NCBI RefSeq assembly: GCF_933775445.1
Contig: NW_026089432.1
Coordinates: 62,001 to 126,000, forward strand
Source: Argentina anserina
Lineage: Eukaryota > Streptophyta > Magnoliopsida > Rosales > Rosaceae
DNA: 64,000 bases
Reading direction: 5' to 3'
Shown here: positions 13,831 to 26,634 of the stretch, piece after piece
How positions within the stretch are numbered: the first letter of the stretch is position 1
Layout of the letters: each line of letters starts with the position of its first letter
Made by a program: the position numbers and the translations under genes
Notes under the pieces: generated by a model
Told to the model about the DNA's origin: nothing
Seen by the model: only the letters and a program-made list of their open reading frames with translations
Databases searched by the model: none

Positions 13831-14127
13831 ATGCGAGTTTCTATTGTATTTGAGAGTTTTGCAAGTGTGGGAGTGTGTTTCTTTCAAACTTAGTATCTTT
13901 ACATCGTTTGCGTATCTTTACTATTCCAATTGTGTATCTTTTCATTTCTCGTTTGAGTATCTTTCTGTAAGGCTTTCTGATGCGAGTTCTTTTGAATTTG
14001 AGAGTTTTGCAAGTGTGGGAGTGTGTTTCTTTCAAACTGAGTATCTTTACATCGTTCGCGTATCTTTACTATTCCAATTGTGTATCTTTACATTTCTCGT
14101 TTGAGTATCTTTCTGTAAGGCTTCCTG
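13263..14127 (+). repeat. HOR 865 bp, copy 1
   Basis: Five monomers of 189, 190, 189, 149 and 148 bp. The second ends with CTGTCAGG and the third begins with TTTGATAG, a linked pair that is diagnostic for this cassette. The fourth has CAAACTTAG and a single module. Confidence 0.9.
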
Positions 14128-14992
14128 ATGCGAGTTTCTATTGAATTTGAGAGTTTTGCAAGTGTGGGAGTGTGTTTCTTTCAAACTGAGTATCTTTACA
14201 TCGTTCGCGTATCTTTACTATTCCAATTGTGTATCTTTATATCGTTTGCGTATCTTTACTATTCGAATTGTGTATCTTTTCATTTCTCGTTTGAGTATCT
14301 TTCTCTAAGGCTTCTGAAGCGAGTTTCTATTGTATTTGAGAGTTTTGCAAGTGTGGGAGTGTGTTTCATTCAAACTGAGTATCTTTACATCGTTTGCGTA
14401 TCTTTACTATTCCAATTGTGTATCTTTACATCGTTTGCGTATCTTTACAATTCCAATTGTGTATCTTTTCATTTCTCGTTTGAGTATCTTTCTGTCAGGC
14501 TTTCTGATGCGAGTTTCTATTGAATTTGATAGTTTTGCAAGTGTGGGAGTGTGTTTCTTTCAAACTGAGTATCTTTACATCGTTTGCGTATGTTTACTAT
14601 TCCAATTGTGTATCTTTACATCGTTTGCGTATCTTTACTATTCCAATTGTGTATCTTTACATTTCTCGTTTTAGTATCTTTCTGTAAGGCTTCTGATGCG
14701 AGTTTCTATTGTATTTGAGAGTTTTGCAAGTGTGGGAGTGTGTTTCTTTCAAACTTAGTATCTTTACATCGTTTGCGTATCTTTACTATTCCAATTGTGT
14801 ATCTTTTCATTTCTCGTTTGAGTATCTTTCTGTAAGGCTTTCTGATGCGAGTTCTTTTGAATTTGAGAGTTTTGCAAGTGTGGGAGTGTGTTTCTTTCAA
14901 ACTGAGTATCTTTACATCGTTCGCGTATCTTTACTATTCCAATTGTGTATCTTTACATTTCTCGTTTGAGTATCTTTCTGTAAGGCTTCCTG
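14128..14992 (+). repeat. HOR 865 bp, copy 2
   Basis: Same five-monomer order as the unit at 13,263, at an exact 865-bp offset. The difference I saw is in the tail of the third monomer: TATCTTTACATTTCTCG near 14,656 where the first copy has TATCTTTTCATTTCTCG. Confidence 0.9.
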
Positions 14993-15708
14993 ATGCGAGT
15001 TTCTATTGAATTTGAGAGTTTTGCAAGTGTGGGAGTGTGTTTCTTTCAAACTGAGTATCTTTACATCGTTCGCGTATCTTTACTATTCCAATTGTGTATC
15101 TTTATATCGTTTGCGTATCTTTACTATTCGAATTGTGTATCTTTTCATTTCTCGTTTGAGTATCTTTCTCTAAGGCTTCTGAAGCGAGTTTCTATTGTAT
15201 TTGAGAGTTTTGCAAGTGTGGGAGTGTGTTTCATTCAAACTGAGTATCTTTACATCGTTTGCGTATCTTTACTATTCCAATTGTGTATCTTTACATCGTT
15301 TGCGTATCTTTACTATTCCAATTGTGTATCTTTTCATTTCTCGTTTGAGTATCTTTCTGTAAGGCTTCTGATGCGAGTTTCTATTGTATTCGAGAGTTTT
15401 GCAAGTGTGGGAGTGTGTTTCATTCAAACTGAGTATCTTTACATCGTTTGCGTATCTTTACTATTCCAATTGTGTATCTTTACATCGTTTGCGTATCTTT
15501 ACTATTCCAATTGTGTATCTTTTCATTTCTCGTTTGAGTATCTTTCTGTAAGGCTTTCTGATGCGAGTTCTTTTGAATTTGAGAGTTTTGCAAGTGTGGG
15601 AGTGTGTTTCTTTCAAACTGAGTATCTTTACATCGTTCGCGTATCTTTACTATTCCAATTGTTTATCTTTACATTTCTCGTTTGAGTATCTTTCTGTAAG
15701 GCTTCCTG
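14993..15708 (+). repeat. Transition block between 865-bp and 1,893-bp HORs (716 bp)
   Basis: Four monomers of 189, 189, 190 and 148 bp. The first matches the start of the 865-bp unit and the last three match the end of the 1,893-bp unit, including the TTCGAGAG head and the CAATTGTTTATC change near 15,658. It therefore looks like a crossover product joining two HOR types. Confidence 0.8.
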
Positions 15709-17601
15709 ATGCGAGTTTCTATTGAATTTGAGAGTTTTGCAAGTGTGGGAGTGTGTTTCTTTCAAACTGAGTATCTTTACATCGTTCGCGTATCTTTACT
15801 ATTCCAATTGTGTATCTTTATATCGTTTGCGTATCTTTACTATTCGAATTGTGTATCTTTTCATTTCTCGTTTGAGTATCTTTCTCTAAGGCTTCTGAAG
15901 CGAGTTTCTATTGTATTTGAGAGTTTTGCAAGTGTGGGAGTGTGTTTCATTCAAACTGAGTATCTTTACATCGTTTGCGTATCTTTACTATTCCAATTGT
16001 GTATCTTTACATCGTTTGCGTATCTTTACAATTCCAATTGTGTATCTTTTCATTTCTCGTTTGAGTATCTTTCTGTCAGGCTTTCTGATGCGAGTTTCTA
16101 TTGAATTTGATAGTTTTGCAAGTGTGGGAGTGTGTTTCTTTCAAACTGAGTATCTTTACATCGTTTGCGTATGTTTACTATTCCAATTGTGTATCTTTAC
16201 ATCGTTTGCGTATCTTTACTATTCCAATTGTGTATCTTTACATTTCTCGTTTTAGTATCTTTCTGTAAGGCTTCTGATGCGAGTTTCTATTGTATTTGAG
16301 AGTTTTGCAAGTGTGGGAGTGTGTTTCTTTCAAACTTAGTATCTTTACATCGTTTGCGTATCTTTACTATTCCAATTGTGTATCTTTACATCGTTTGCGT
16401 ATCTTTACTATTCCAATTGTGTATCTTTTCATTTCTCGTTTGAGTATCTTTCTGTAAGGCTTTCTGATGCGAGTTCTTTTGAATTTGAGAGTTTTGCAAG
16501 TGTGGGAGTGTGTTTCTTTCAAACTGAGTATCTTTACATCGTTCGCGTATCTTTACTATTCCAATTGTGTATCTTTACATTTCTCGTTTGAGTATCTTTC
16601 TGTAAGGCTTCCTGATGCGAGTTTCTATTGAATTTGAGAGTTTTGCAAGTGTGGGAGTGTGTTTCTTTCAAACTGAGTATCTTTACATCGTTCGCGTATC
16701 TTTACTATTCCAATTGTGTATCTTTATATCGTTTGCGTATCTTTACTATTCGAATTGTGTATCTTTTCATTTCTCGTTTGAGTATCTTTCTCTAAGGCTT
16801 CTGAAGCGAGTTTCTATTGTATTTGAGAGTTTTGCAAGTGTGGGAGTGTGTTTCATTCAAACTGAGTATCTTTACATCGTTTGCGTATCTTTACTATTCC
16901 AATTGTGTATCTTTACATCGTTTGCGTATCTTTACTGTTCCAATTGAGTATCTTTACATCGTTTGCGTATCTTTACTATTCCAATTGTGTATCTTTACAT
17001 CGTTTGCGTATCTTTACTATTCCAATTGTGTATCTTTTCATTTCTCGTTTGAGTATCTGTCTGTAAGGCTTCTGATGCGAGTTTCTATTGTATTTGAGAG
17101 TTTTGCAAGTGTGGGAGTGTGTTTCTTTCAAACTGAGTATCTTTACATCGTTTGCGTATCTTTACTATTCCAATTGTGTATCTTTACATCGTTTGCGTAT
17201 CTTTACTATTCCAATTGTGTATCTTTTCATTTCTCGTTTGAGTATCTTTCTGTAAGGCTTCTGATGCGAGTTTCTATTGTATTCGAGAGTTTTGCAAGTG
17301 TGGGAGTGTGTTTCATTCAAACTGAGTATCTTTACATCGTTTGCGTATCTTTACTATTCCAATTGTGTATCTTTACATCGTTTGCGTATCTTTACTATTC
17401 CAATTGTGTATCTTTTCATTTCTCGTTTGAGTATCTTTCTGTAAGGCTTTCTGATGCGAGTTCTTTTGAATTTGAGAGTTTTGCAAGTGTGGGAGTGTGT
17501 TTCTTTCAAACTGAGTATCTTTACATCGTTCGCGTATCTTTACTATTCCAATTGTTTATCTTTACATTTCTCGTTTGAGTATCTTTCTGTAAGGCTTCCT
17601 G
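15709..17601 (+). repeat. HOR 1,893 bp, copy 1
   Basis: Ten monomers of 189, 190, 189, 190, 148, 189, 271, 189, 190 and 148 bp. The first five form the 906-bp cassette seen later on its own. The last five add 987 bp, including a four-module monomer whose head has GTTTCATTC. The unit closes with the CAATTGTTTATC mark near 17,551. Confidence 0.93.
16467..16614 (+). repeat. Basic monomer, one-module form (148 bp), example
   Basis: This is an example of the shortest monomer class. It has three parts: a 62-bp head beginning at the ATG of GATGCGAG and ending in CAAACTGA, one 41-bp module, and a 45-bp tail running from GTATCTTTTCATTTCTCG to the next anchor. This copy has the sub-variant GCGAGTTCTTTTG, which lacks one base, balanced by the extra base of the CTTCCTG tail. 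The tail aligns to the module as a diverged copy, because both contain two GTATCTTT half-units (spaced 19 bp in the module, 23 bp in the tail). The 148/149-bp class is found throughout the window. Confidence 0.93.
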
Positions 17602-19494
17602 ATGCGAGTTTCTATTGAATTTGAGAGTTTTGCAAGTGTGGGAGTGTGTTTCTTTCAAACTGAGTATCTTTACATCGTTCGCGTATCTTTACTATTCCAA
17701 TTGTGTATCTTTATATCGTTTGCGTATCTTTACTATTCGAATTGTGTATCTTTTCATTTCTCGTTTGAGTATCTTTCTCTAAGGCTTCTGAAGCGAGTTT
17801 CTATTGTATTTGAGAGTTTTGCAAGTGTGGGAGTGTGTTTCATTCAAACTGAGTATCTTTACATCGTTTGCGTATCTTTACTATTCCAATTGTGTATCTT
17901 TACATCGTTTGCGTATCTTTACAATTCCAATTGTGTATCTTTTCATTTCTCGTTTGAGTATCTTTCTGTCAGGCTTTCTGATGCGAGTTTCTATTGAATT
18001 TGATAGTTTTGCAAGTGTGGGAGTGTGTTTCTTTCAAACTGAGTATCTTTACATCGTTTGCGTATGTTTACTATTCCAATTGTGTATCTTTACATCGTTT
18101 GCGTATCTTTACTATTCCAATTGTGTATCTTTACATTTCTCGTTTTAGTATCTTTCTGTAAGGCTTCTGATGCGAGTTTCTATTGTATTTGAGAGTTTTG
18201 CAAGTGTGGGAGTGTGTTTCTTTCAAACTTAGTATCTTTACATCGTTTGCGTATCTTTACTATTCCAATTGTGTATCTTTACATCGTTTGCGTATCTTTA
18301 CTATTCCAATTGTGTATCTTTTCATTTCTCGTTTGAGTATCTTTCTGTAAGGCTTTCTGATGCGAGTTCTTTTGAATTTGAGAGTTTTGCAAGTGTGGGA
18401 GTGTGTTTCTTTCAAACTGAGTATCTTTACATCGTTCGCGTATCTTTACTATTCCAATTGTGTATCTTTACATTTCTCGTTTGAGTATCTTTCTGTAAGG
18501 CTTCCTGATGCGAGTTTCTATTGAATTTGAGAGTTTTGCAAGTGTGGGAGTGTGTTTCTTTCAAACTGAGTATCTTTACATCGTTCGCGTATCTTTACTA
18601 TTCCAATTGTGTATCTTTATATCGTTTGCGTATCTTTACTATTCGAATTGTGTATCTTTTCATTTCTCGTTTGAGTATCTTTCTCTAAGGCTTCTGAAGC
18701 GAGTTTCTATTGTATTTGAGAGTTTTGCAAGTGTGGGAGTGTGTTTCATTCAAACTGAGTATCTTTACATCGTTTGCGTATCTTTACTATTCCAATTGTG
18801 TATCTTTACATCGTTTGCGTATCTTTACTGTTCCAATTGAGTATCTTTACATCGTTTGCGTATCTTTACTATTCCAATTGTGTATCTTTACATCGTTTGC
18901 GTATCTTTACTATTCCAATTGTGTATCTTTTCATTTCTCGTTTGAGTATCTGTCTGTAAGGCTTCTGATGCGAGTTTCTATTGTATTTGAGAGTTTTGCA
19001 AGTGTGGGAGTGTGTTTCTTTCAAACTGAGTATCTTTACATCGTTTGCGTATCTTTACTATTCCAATTGTGTATCTTTACATCGTTTGCGTATCTTTACT
19101 ATTCCAATTGTGTATCTTTTCATTTCTCGTTTGAGTATCTTTCTGTAAGGCTTCTGATGCGAGTTTCTATTGTATTCGAGAGTTTTGCAAGTGTGGGAGT
19201 GTGTTTCATTCAAACTGAGTATCTTTACATCGTTTGCGTATCTTTACTATTCCAATTGTGTATCTTTACATCGTTTGCGTATCTTTACTATTCCAATTGT
19301 GTATCTTTTCATTTCTCGTTTGAGTATCTTTCTGTAAGGCTTTCTGATGCGAGTTCTTTTGAATTTGAGAGTTTTGCAAGTGTGGGAGTGTGTTTCTTTC
19401 AAACTGAGTATCTTTACATCGTTCGCGTATCTTTACTATTCCAATTGTTTATCTTTACATTTCTCGTTTGAGTATCTTTCTGTAAGGCTTCCTG
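17602..19494 (+). repeat. HOR 1,893 bp, copy 2
   Basis: Exact 1,893-bp offset from copy 1, with the same monomer series. I saw no difference from copy 1 in the marks checked. This is the most homogeneous part of the window and suggests very recent amplification. Confidence 0.93.
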
Positions 19495-21387
19495 ATGCGA
19501 GTTTCTATTGAATTTGAGAGTTTTGCAAGTGTGGGAGTGTGTTTCTTTCAAACTGAGTATCTTTACATCGTTCGCGTATCTTTACTATTCCAATTGTGTA
19601 TCTTTATATCGTTTGCGTATCTTTACTATTCGAATTGTGTATCTTTTCATTTCTCGTTTGAGTATCTTTCTCTAAGGCTTCTGAAGCGAGTTTCTATTGT
19701 ATTTGAGAGTTTTGCAAGTGTGGGAGTGTGTTTCATTCAAACTGAGTATCTTTACATCGTTTGCGTATCTTTACTATTCCAATTGTGTATCTTTACATCG
19801 TTTGCGTATCTTTACAATTCCAATTGTGTATCTTTTCATTTCTCGTTTGAGTATCTTTCTGTCAGGCTTTCTGATGCGAGTTTCTATTGAATTTGATAGT
19901 TTTGCAAGTGTGGGAGTGTGTTTCTTTCAAACTGAGTATCTTTACATCGTTTGCGTATGTTTACTATTCCAATTGTGTATCTTTACATCGTTTGCGTATC
20001 TTTACTATTCCAATTGTGTATCTTTACATTTCTCGTTTTAGTATCTTTCTGTAAGGCTTCTGATGCGAGTTTCTATTGTATTTGAGAGTTTTGCAAGTGT
20101 GGGAGTGTGTTTCTTTCAAACTTAGTATCTTTACATCGTTTGCGTATCTTTACTATTCCAATTGTGTATCTTTACATCGTTTGCGTATCTTTACTATTCC
20201 AATTGTGTATCTTTTCATTTCTCGTTTGAGTATCTTTCTGTAAGGCTTTCTGATGCGAGTTCTTTTGAATTTGAGAGTTTTGCAAGTGTGGGAGTGTGTT
20301 TCTTTCAAACTGAGTATCTTTACATCGTTCGCGTATCTTTACTATTCCAATTGTGTATCTTTACATTTCTCGTTTGAGTATCTTTCTGTAAGGCTTCCTG
20401 ATGCGAGTTTCTATTGAATTTGAGAGTTTTGCAAGTGTGGGAGTGTGTTTCTTTCAAACTGAGTATCTTTACATCGTTCGCGTATCTTTACTATTCCAAT
20501 TGTGTATCTTTATATCGTTTGCGTATCTTTACTATTCGAATTGTGTATCTTTTCATTTCTCGTTTGAGTATCTTTCTCTAAGGCTTCTGAAGCGAGTTTC
20601 TATTGTATTTGAGAGTTTTGCAAGTGTGGGAGTGTGTTTCATTCAAACTGAGTATCTTTACATCGTTTGCGTATCTTTACTATTCCAATTGTGTATCTTT
20701 ACATCGTTTGCGTATCTTTACTGTTCCAATTGAGTATCTTTACATCGTTTGCGTATCTTTACTATTCCAATTGTGTATCTTTACATCGTTTGCGTATCTT
20801 TACTATTCCAATTGTGTATCTTTTCATTTCTCGTTTGAGTATCTGTCTGTAAGGCTTCTGATGCGAGTTTCTATTGTATTTGAGAGTTTTGCAAGTGTGG
20901 GAGTGTGTTTCTTTCAAACTGAGTATCTTTACATCGTTTGCGTATCTTTACTATTCCAATTGTGTATCTTTACATCGTTTGCGTATCTTTACTATTCCAA
21001 TTGTGTATCTTTTCATTTCTCGTTTGAGTATCTTTCTGTAAGGCTTCTGATGCGAGTTTCTATTGTATTCGAGAGTTTTGCAAGTGTGGGAGTGTGTTTC
21101 ATTCAAACTGAGTATCTTTACATCGTTTGCGTATCTTTACTATTCCAATTGTGTATCTTTACATCGTTTGCGTATCTTTACTATTCCAATTGTGTATCTT
21201 TTCATTTCTCGTTTGAGTATCTTTCTGTAAGGCTTTCTGATGCGAGTTCTTTTGAATTTGAGAGTTTTGCAAGTGTGGGAGTGTGTTTCTTTCAAACTGA
21301 GTATCTTTACATCGTTCGCGTATCTTTACTATTCCAATTGTTTATCTTTACATTTCTCGTTTGAGTATCTTTCTGTAAGGCTTCCTG
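19495..21387 (+). repeat. HOR 1,893 bp, copy 3
   Basis: Third copy at the same period and monomer order. It is followed directly by 906-bp units, so the array switches period at 21,388-22,293, at the junction between monomers five and six of the unit. Confidence 0.93.
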
Positions 21388-22293
21388 ATGCGAGTTTCTA
21401 TTGAATTTGAGAGTTTTGCAAGTGTGGGAGTGTGTTTCTTTCAAACTGAGTATCTTTACATCGTTCGCGTATCTTTACTATTCCAATTGTGTATCTTTAT
21501 ATCGTTTGCGTATCTTTACTATTCGAATTGTGTATCTTTTCATTTCTCGTTTGAGTATCTTTCTCTAAGGCTTCTGAAGCGAGTTTCTATTGTATTTGAG
21601 AGTTTTGCAAGTGTGGGAGTGTGTTTCATTCAAAATGAGTATCTTTACATCGTTTGCGTATCTTTACTATTCCAATTGTGTATCTTTACATCGTTTGCGT
21701 ATCTTTACAATTCCAATTGTGTATCTTTTCATTTCTCGTTTGAGTATCTTTCTGTCAGGCTTTCTGATGCGAGTTTCTATTGAATTTGATAGTTTTGCAA
21801 GTGTGGGAGTGTGTTTCTTTCAAACTGAGTATCTTTACATCGTTTGCGTATGTTTACTATTCCAATTGTGTATCTTTACATCGTTTGCGTATCTTTACTA
21901 TTCCAATTGTGTATCTTTACATTTCTCGTTTTAGTATCTTTCTGTAAGGCTTCTGATGCGAGTTTCTATTGTATTTGAGAGTTTTGCAAGTGTGGGAGTG
22001 TGTTTCTTTCAAACTTAGTATCTTTACATCGTTTGCGTATCTTTACTATTCCAATTGTGTATCTTTACATCGTTTGCGTATCTTTACTATTCCAATTGTG
22101 TATCTTTTCATTTCTCGTTTGAGTATCTTTCTGTAAGGCTTTCTGATGCGAGTTCTTTTGAATTTGAGAGTTTTGCAAGTGTGGGAGTGTGTTTCTTTCA
22201 AACTGAGTATCTTTACATCGTTCGCGTATCTTTACTATTCCAATTGTGTATCTTTACATTTCTCGTTTGAGTATCTTTCTGTAAGGCTTCCTG
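21388..22293 (+). repeat. HOR 906 bp, copy 1
   Basis: Five monomers of 189, 190, 189, 190 and 148 bp, the same as the first half of the 1,893-bp unit. This copy alone has CAAAATGAG instead of CAAACTGAG near 21,635, a private substitution not spread to the next two copies. Confidence 0.93.
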
Positions 22294-23199
22294 ATGCGAG
22301 TTTCTATTGAATTTGAGAGTTTTGCAAGTGTGGGAGTGTGTTTCTTTCAAACTGAGTATCTTTACATCGTTCGCGTATCTTTACTATTCCAATTGTGTAT
22401 CTTTATATCGTTTGCGTATCTTTACTATTCGAATTGTGTATCTTTTCATTTCTCGTTTGAGTATCTTTCTCTAAGGCTTCTGAAGCGAGTTTCTATTGTA
22501 TTTGAGAGTTTTGCAAGTGTGGGAGTGTGTTTCATTCAAACTGAGTATCTTTACATCGTTTGCGTATCTTTACTATTCCAATTGTGTATCTTTACATCGT
22601 TTGCGTATCTTTACAATTCCAATTGTGTATCTTTTCATTTCTCGTTTGAGTATCTTTCTGTCAGGCTTTCTGATGCGAGTTTCTATTGAATTTGATAGTT
22701 TTGCAAGTGTGGGAGTGTGTTTCTTTCAAACTGAGTATCTTTACATCGTTTGCGTATGTTTACTATTCCAATTGTGTATCTTTACATCGTTTGCGTATCT
22801 TTACTATTCCAATTGTGTATCTTTACATTTCTCGTTTTAGTATCTTTCTGTAAGGCTTCTGATGCGAGTTTCTATTGTATTTGAGAGTTTTGCAAGTGTG
22901 GGAGTGTGTTTCTTTCAAACTTAGTATCTTTACATCGTTTGCGTATCTTTACTATTCCAATTGTGTATCTTTACATCGTTTGCGTATCTTTACTATTCCA
23001 ATTGTGTATCTTTTCATTTCTCGTTTGAGTATCTTTCTGTAAGGCTTTCTGATGCGAGTTCTTTTGAATTTGAGAGTTTTGCAAGTGTGGGAGTGTGTTT
23101 CTTTCAAACTGAGTATCTTTACATCGTTCGCGTATCTTTACTATTCCAATTGTGTATCTTTACATTTCTCGTTTGAGTATCTTTCTGTAAGGCTTCCTG
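22294..23199 (+). repeat. HOR 906 bp, copy 2
   Basis: Exact 906-bp offset from the preceding copy, without its CAAAATGAG change. The anchors fall at 22,294, 22,483, 22,673, 22,862 and 23,052. Confidence 0.93.
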
Positions 23200-24105
23200 A
23201 TGCGAGTTTCTATTGAATTTGAGAGTTTTGCAAGTGTGGGAGTGTGTTTCTTTCAAACTGAGTATCTTTACATCGTTCGCGTATCTTTACTATTCCAATT
23301 GTGTATCTTTATATCGTTTGCGTATCTTTACTATTCGAATTGTGTATCTTTTCATTTCTCGTTTGAGTATCTTTCTCTAAGGCTTCTGAAGCGAGTTTCT
23401 ATTGTATTTGAGAGTTTTGCAAGTGTGGGAGTGTGTTTCATTCAAACTGAGTATCTTTACATCGTTTGCGTATCTTTACTATTCCAATTGTGTATCTTTA
23501 CATCGTTTGCGTATCTTTACAATTCCAATTGTGTATCTTTTCATTTCTCGTTTGAGTATCTTTCTGTCAGGCTTTCTGATGCGAGTTTCTATTGAATTTG
23601 ATAGTTTTGCAAGTGTGGGAGTGTGTTTCTTTCAAACTGAGTATCTTTACATCGTTTGCGTATGTTTACTATTCCAATTGTGTATCTTTACATCGTTTGC
23701 GTATCTTTACTATTCCAATTGTGTATCTTTACATTTCTCGTTTTAGTATCTTTCTGTAAGGCTTCTGATGCGAGTTTCTATTGTATTTGAGAGTTTTGCA
23801 AGTGTGGGAGTGTGTTTCTTTCAAACTTAGTATCTTTACATCGTTTGCGTATCTTTACTATTCCAATTGTGTATCTTTACATCGTTTGCGTATCTTTACT
23901 ATTCCAATTGTGTATCTTTTCATTTCTCGTTTGAGTATCTTTCTGTAAGGCTTTCTGATGCGAGTTCTTTTGAATTTGAGAGTTTTGCAAGTGTGGGAGT
24001 GTGTTTCTTTCAAACTGAGTATCTTTACATCGTTCGCGTATCTTTACTATTCCAATTGTGTATCTTTACATTTCTCGTTTGAGTATCTTTCTGTAAGGCT
24101 TCCTG
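23200..24105 (+). repeat. HOR 906 bp, copy 3
   Basis: Last 906-bp unit. The next monomer starts as a fourth copy would (189 bp, CGTTCGCG and TATATCG), but the one after has a single module and GTTTCTTTC, so the regular series ends at about 24,294. Confidence 0.92.
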
Positions 24106-26634
24106 ATGCGAGTTTCTATTGAATTTGAGAGTTTTGCAAGTGTGGGAGTGTGTTTCTTTCAAACTGAGTATCTTTACATCGTTCGCGTATCTTTACTATT
24201 CCAATTGTGTATCTTTATATCGTTTGCGTATCTTTACTATTCGAATTGTGTATCTTTTCATTTCTCGTTTGAGTATCTTTCTCTAAGGCTTCTGAAGCGA
24301 GTTTCTATTGTATTTGAGAGTTTTGCAAGTGTGGGAGTGTGTTTCTTTCAAACTGAGTATCTTTACATCGTTTGCGTATCTTTACTATTCCAATTGTGTA
24401 TCTTTTCATTTCTCGTTTTAGTATCTTTCTGTAAGGCTTCTGATGCGAGTTTCTATTGTATTTGAGAGTTTTGCAAGTGTGGGAGTGTGTTTCTTTCAAA
24501 CTTAGTATCTTTACATCGTTTGCGTATCTTTACTATTCCAATTGTGTATCTTTTCATTTCTCGTTTGAGTATCTTTCTGTAAGGCTTCCTGATGCGAGTT
24601 TCTATTGCATTTGAGAGTTTTGCAAGTGTGGGAGTGTGTTTCTTTCAAACTGAGTATCTTTACATCGTTTGCGTATCTTTACTATTCCAATTGTGTATCT
24701 TTACATCGTTTGCGTATCTTTACTATTCTAATTGTGTATCTTTACATCGTTTGCGTATCTTTACTATTCCAATTGTGTATCTTTTCATTTCTCGTTTTAG
24801 TATCTTTCTGTAAGGCTTCTGATGCGAGTTTCTATTGTATTTGAGAGTTTTGCAAGTATGAGAGTGCGTTTCCTTCAAACTGAGTATCTTTACATCGTTT
24901 CCGTATCTTTACGATTCCAATTGTGTATCTTTTCATTTCTCGTTTGAGTATTTTTCTGTAAGGCTTTCTGATGCGAGTTTCTATTGAATTTGAGAGTTTT
25001 GCAAGTGTGGGAGTGTGTTTCTTTCAAACTGAGTATCTTTACATCGTTTGCGTATCTTTACTATTCCAATTGTGTATCTTTACATCGTTTGCGTATCTTT
25101 ACTGTTCCAATTGAGTATCTTTACATCGTTTGCGTATCTTTACTATTCCAATTGTGTATCTTTACATCGTTTGCGTATCTTTACTATTCCAATTGTGTAT
25201 CTTTTCATTTCTCGTTTGAGTATCTGTCTGTAAGGCTTCTGATGCGAGTTTCTATTGTATTTGAGAGTTTTGCAAGTGTGGGAGTGTGTTTCTTTCAAAC
25301 TGAGTATCTTTACATCGTTTGCGTATCTTTACTATTCCAATTGTGTATCTTTACATCGTTTGCGTATCTTTACTATTCCAATTGTGTATCTTTTCATTTC
25401 TCGTTTGAGTATCTTTCTGTAAGGCTTCTGATGCGAGTTTCTATTGTATTCGAGAGTTTTGCAAGTGTGGGAGTGTGTTTCATTCAAACTGAGTATCTTT
25501 ACATCGTTTGCGTATCTTTACTATTCCAATTGTGTATCTTTACATCGTTTGCGTATCTTTACTATTCCAATTGTGTATCTTTTCATTTCTCGTTTGAGTA
25601 TCTTTCTGTAAGGCTTTCTGATGCGAGTTCTTTTGAATTTGAGAGTTTTGCAAGTGTGGGAGTGTGTTTCTTTCAAACTGAGTATCTTTACATCGTTCGC
25701 GTATCTTTACTATTCCAATTGTTTATCTTTACATTTCTCGTTTGAGTATCTTTCTGTAAGGCTTCCTGATGCGAGTTTCTATTGAATTTGAGAGTTTTGC
25801 AAGTGTGGGAGTGTGTTTCTTTCAAACTGAGTATCTTTACATCGTTCGCGTATCTTTACTATTCCAATTGTGTATCTTTATATCGTTTGCGTATCTTTAC
25901 TATTCGAATTGTGTATCTTTTCATTTCTCGTTTGAGTATCTTTCTCTAAGGCTTCTGAAGCGAGTTTCTATTGTATTTGAGAGTTTTGCAAGTGTGGGAG
26001 TGTGTTTCATTCAAACTGAGTATCTTTACATCGTTTGCGTATCTTTACTATTCCAATTGTGTATCTTTACATCGTTTGCGTATCTTTACAATTCCAATTG
26101 TGTATCTTTTCATTTCTCGTTTGAGTATCTTTCTGTCAGGCTTTCTGATGCGAGTTTCTATTGAATTTGATAGTTTTGCAAGTGTGGGAGTGTGTTTCTT
26201 TCAAACTGAGTATCTTTACATCGTTCGCGTATCTTTACTATTCCAATTGTGTATCTTTTCATTTCTCGTTTGAGTATCTTTCTGTAAGGCTTCCTGATGC
26301 GAGTTTCTATTGAATTTGAGAGTTTTGCAAGTGTGGGAGTGTGTTTCTTTCAAACTGAGTATCTTTACATCGTTCGCGTATCTTTACTATTCCAATTGTG
26401 TATCTTTACATCGTTTGCGTATCTTTACTATTCCAATTGTGTATCTTTTCATTTCTCGTTTGAGTATCTTTCTGTAAGGCTTTCTGATGCGAGTTCTTTT
26501 GAATTTGAGAGTTTTGCAAGTGTGGGAGTGTGTTTCTTTCAAACTGAGTATCTTTACATCGTTCGCGTATCTTTACTATTCCAATTGTGTATCTTTACAT
26601 TTCTCGTTTGAGTATCTTTCTGTAAGGCTTCCTG
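24106..26634 (+). repeat. Mosaic rebuilt from earlier HOR pieces
   Basis: Fourteen monomers. 24,106-24,591 follows 939-1,424. 24,592-26,147 follows the 1,746-bp unit at 10,340-11,895, including CAAGTATGAGAG, but with TTCGAGAG instead of TTCGACAG. 25,769-26,634 is an 866-bp cassette. The order shows copying or exchange between segments 14-24 kb apart. Confidence 0.85.
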
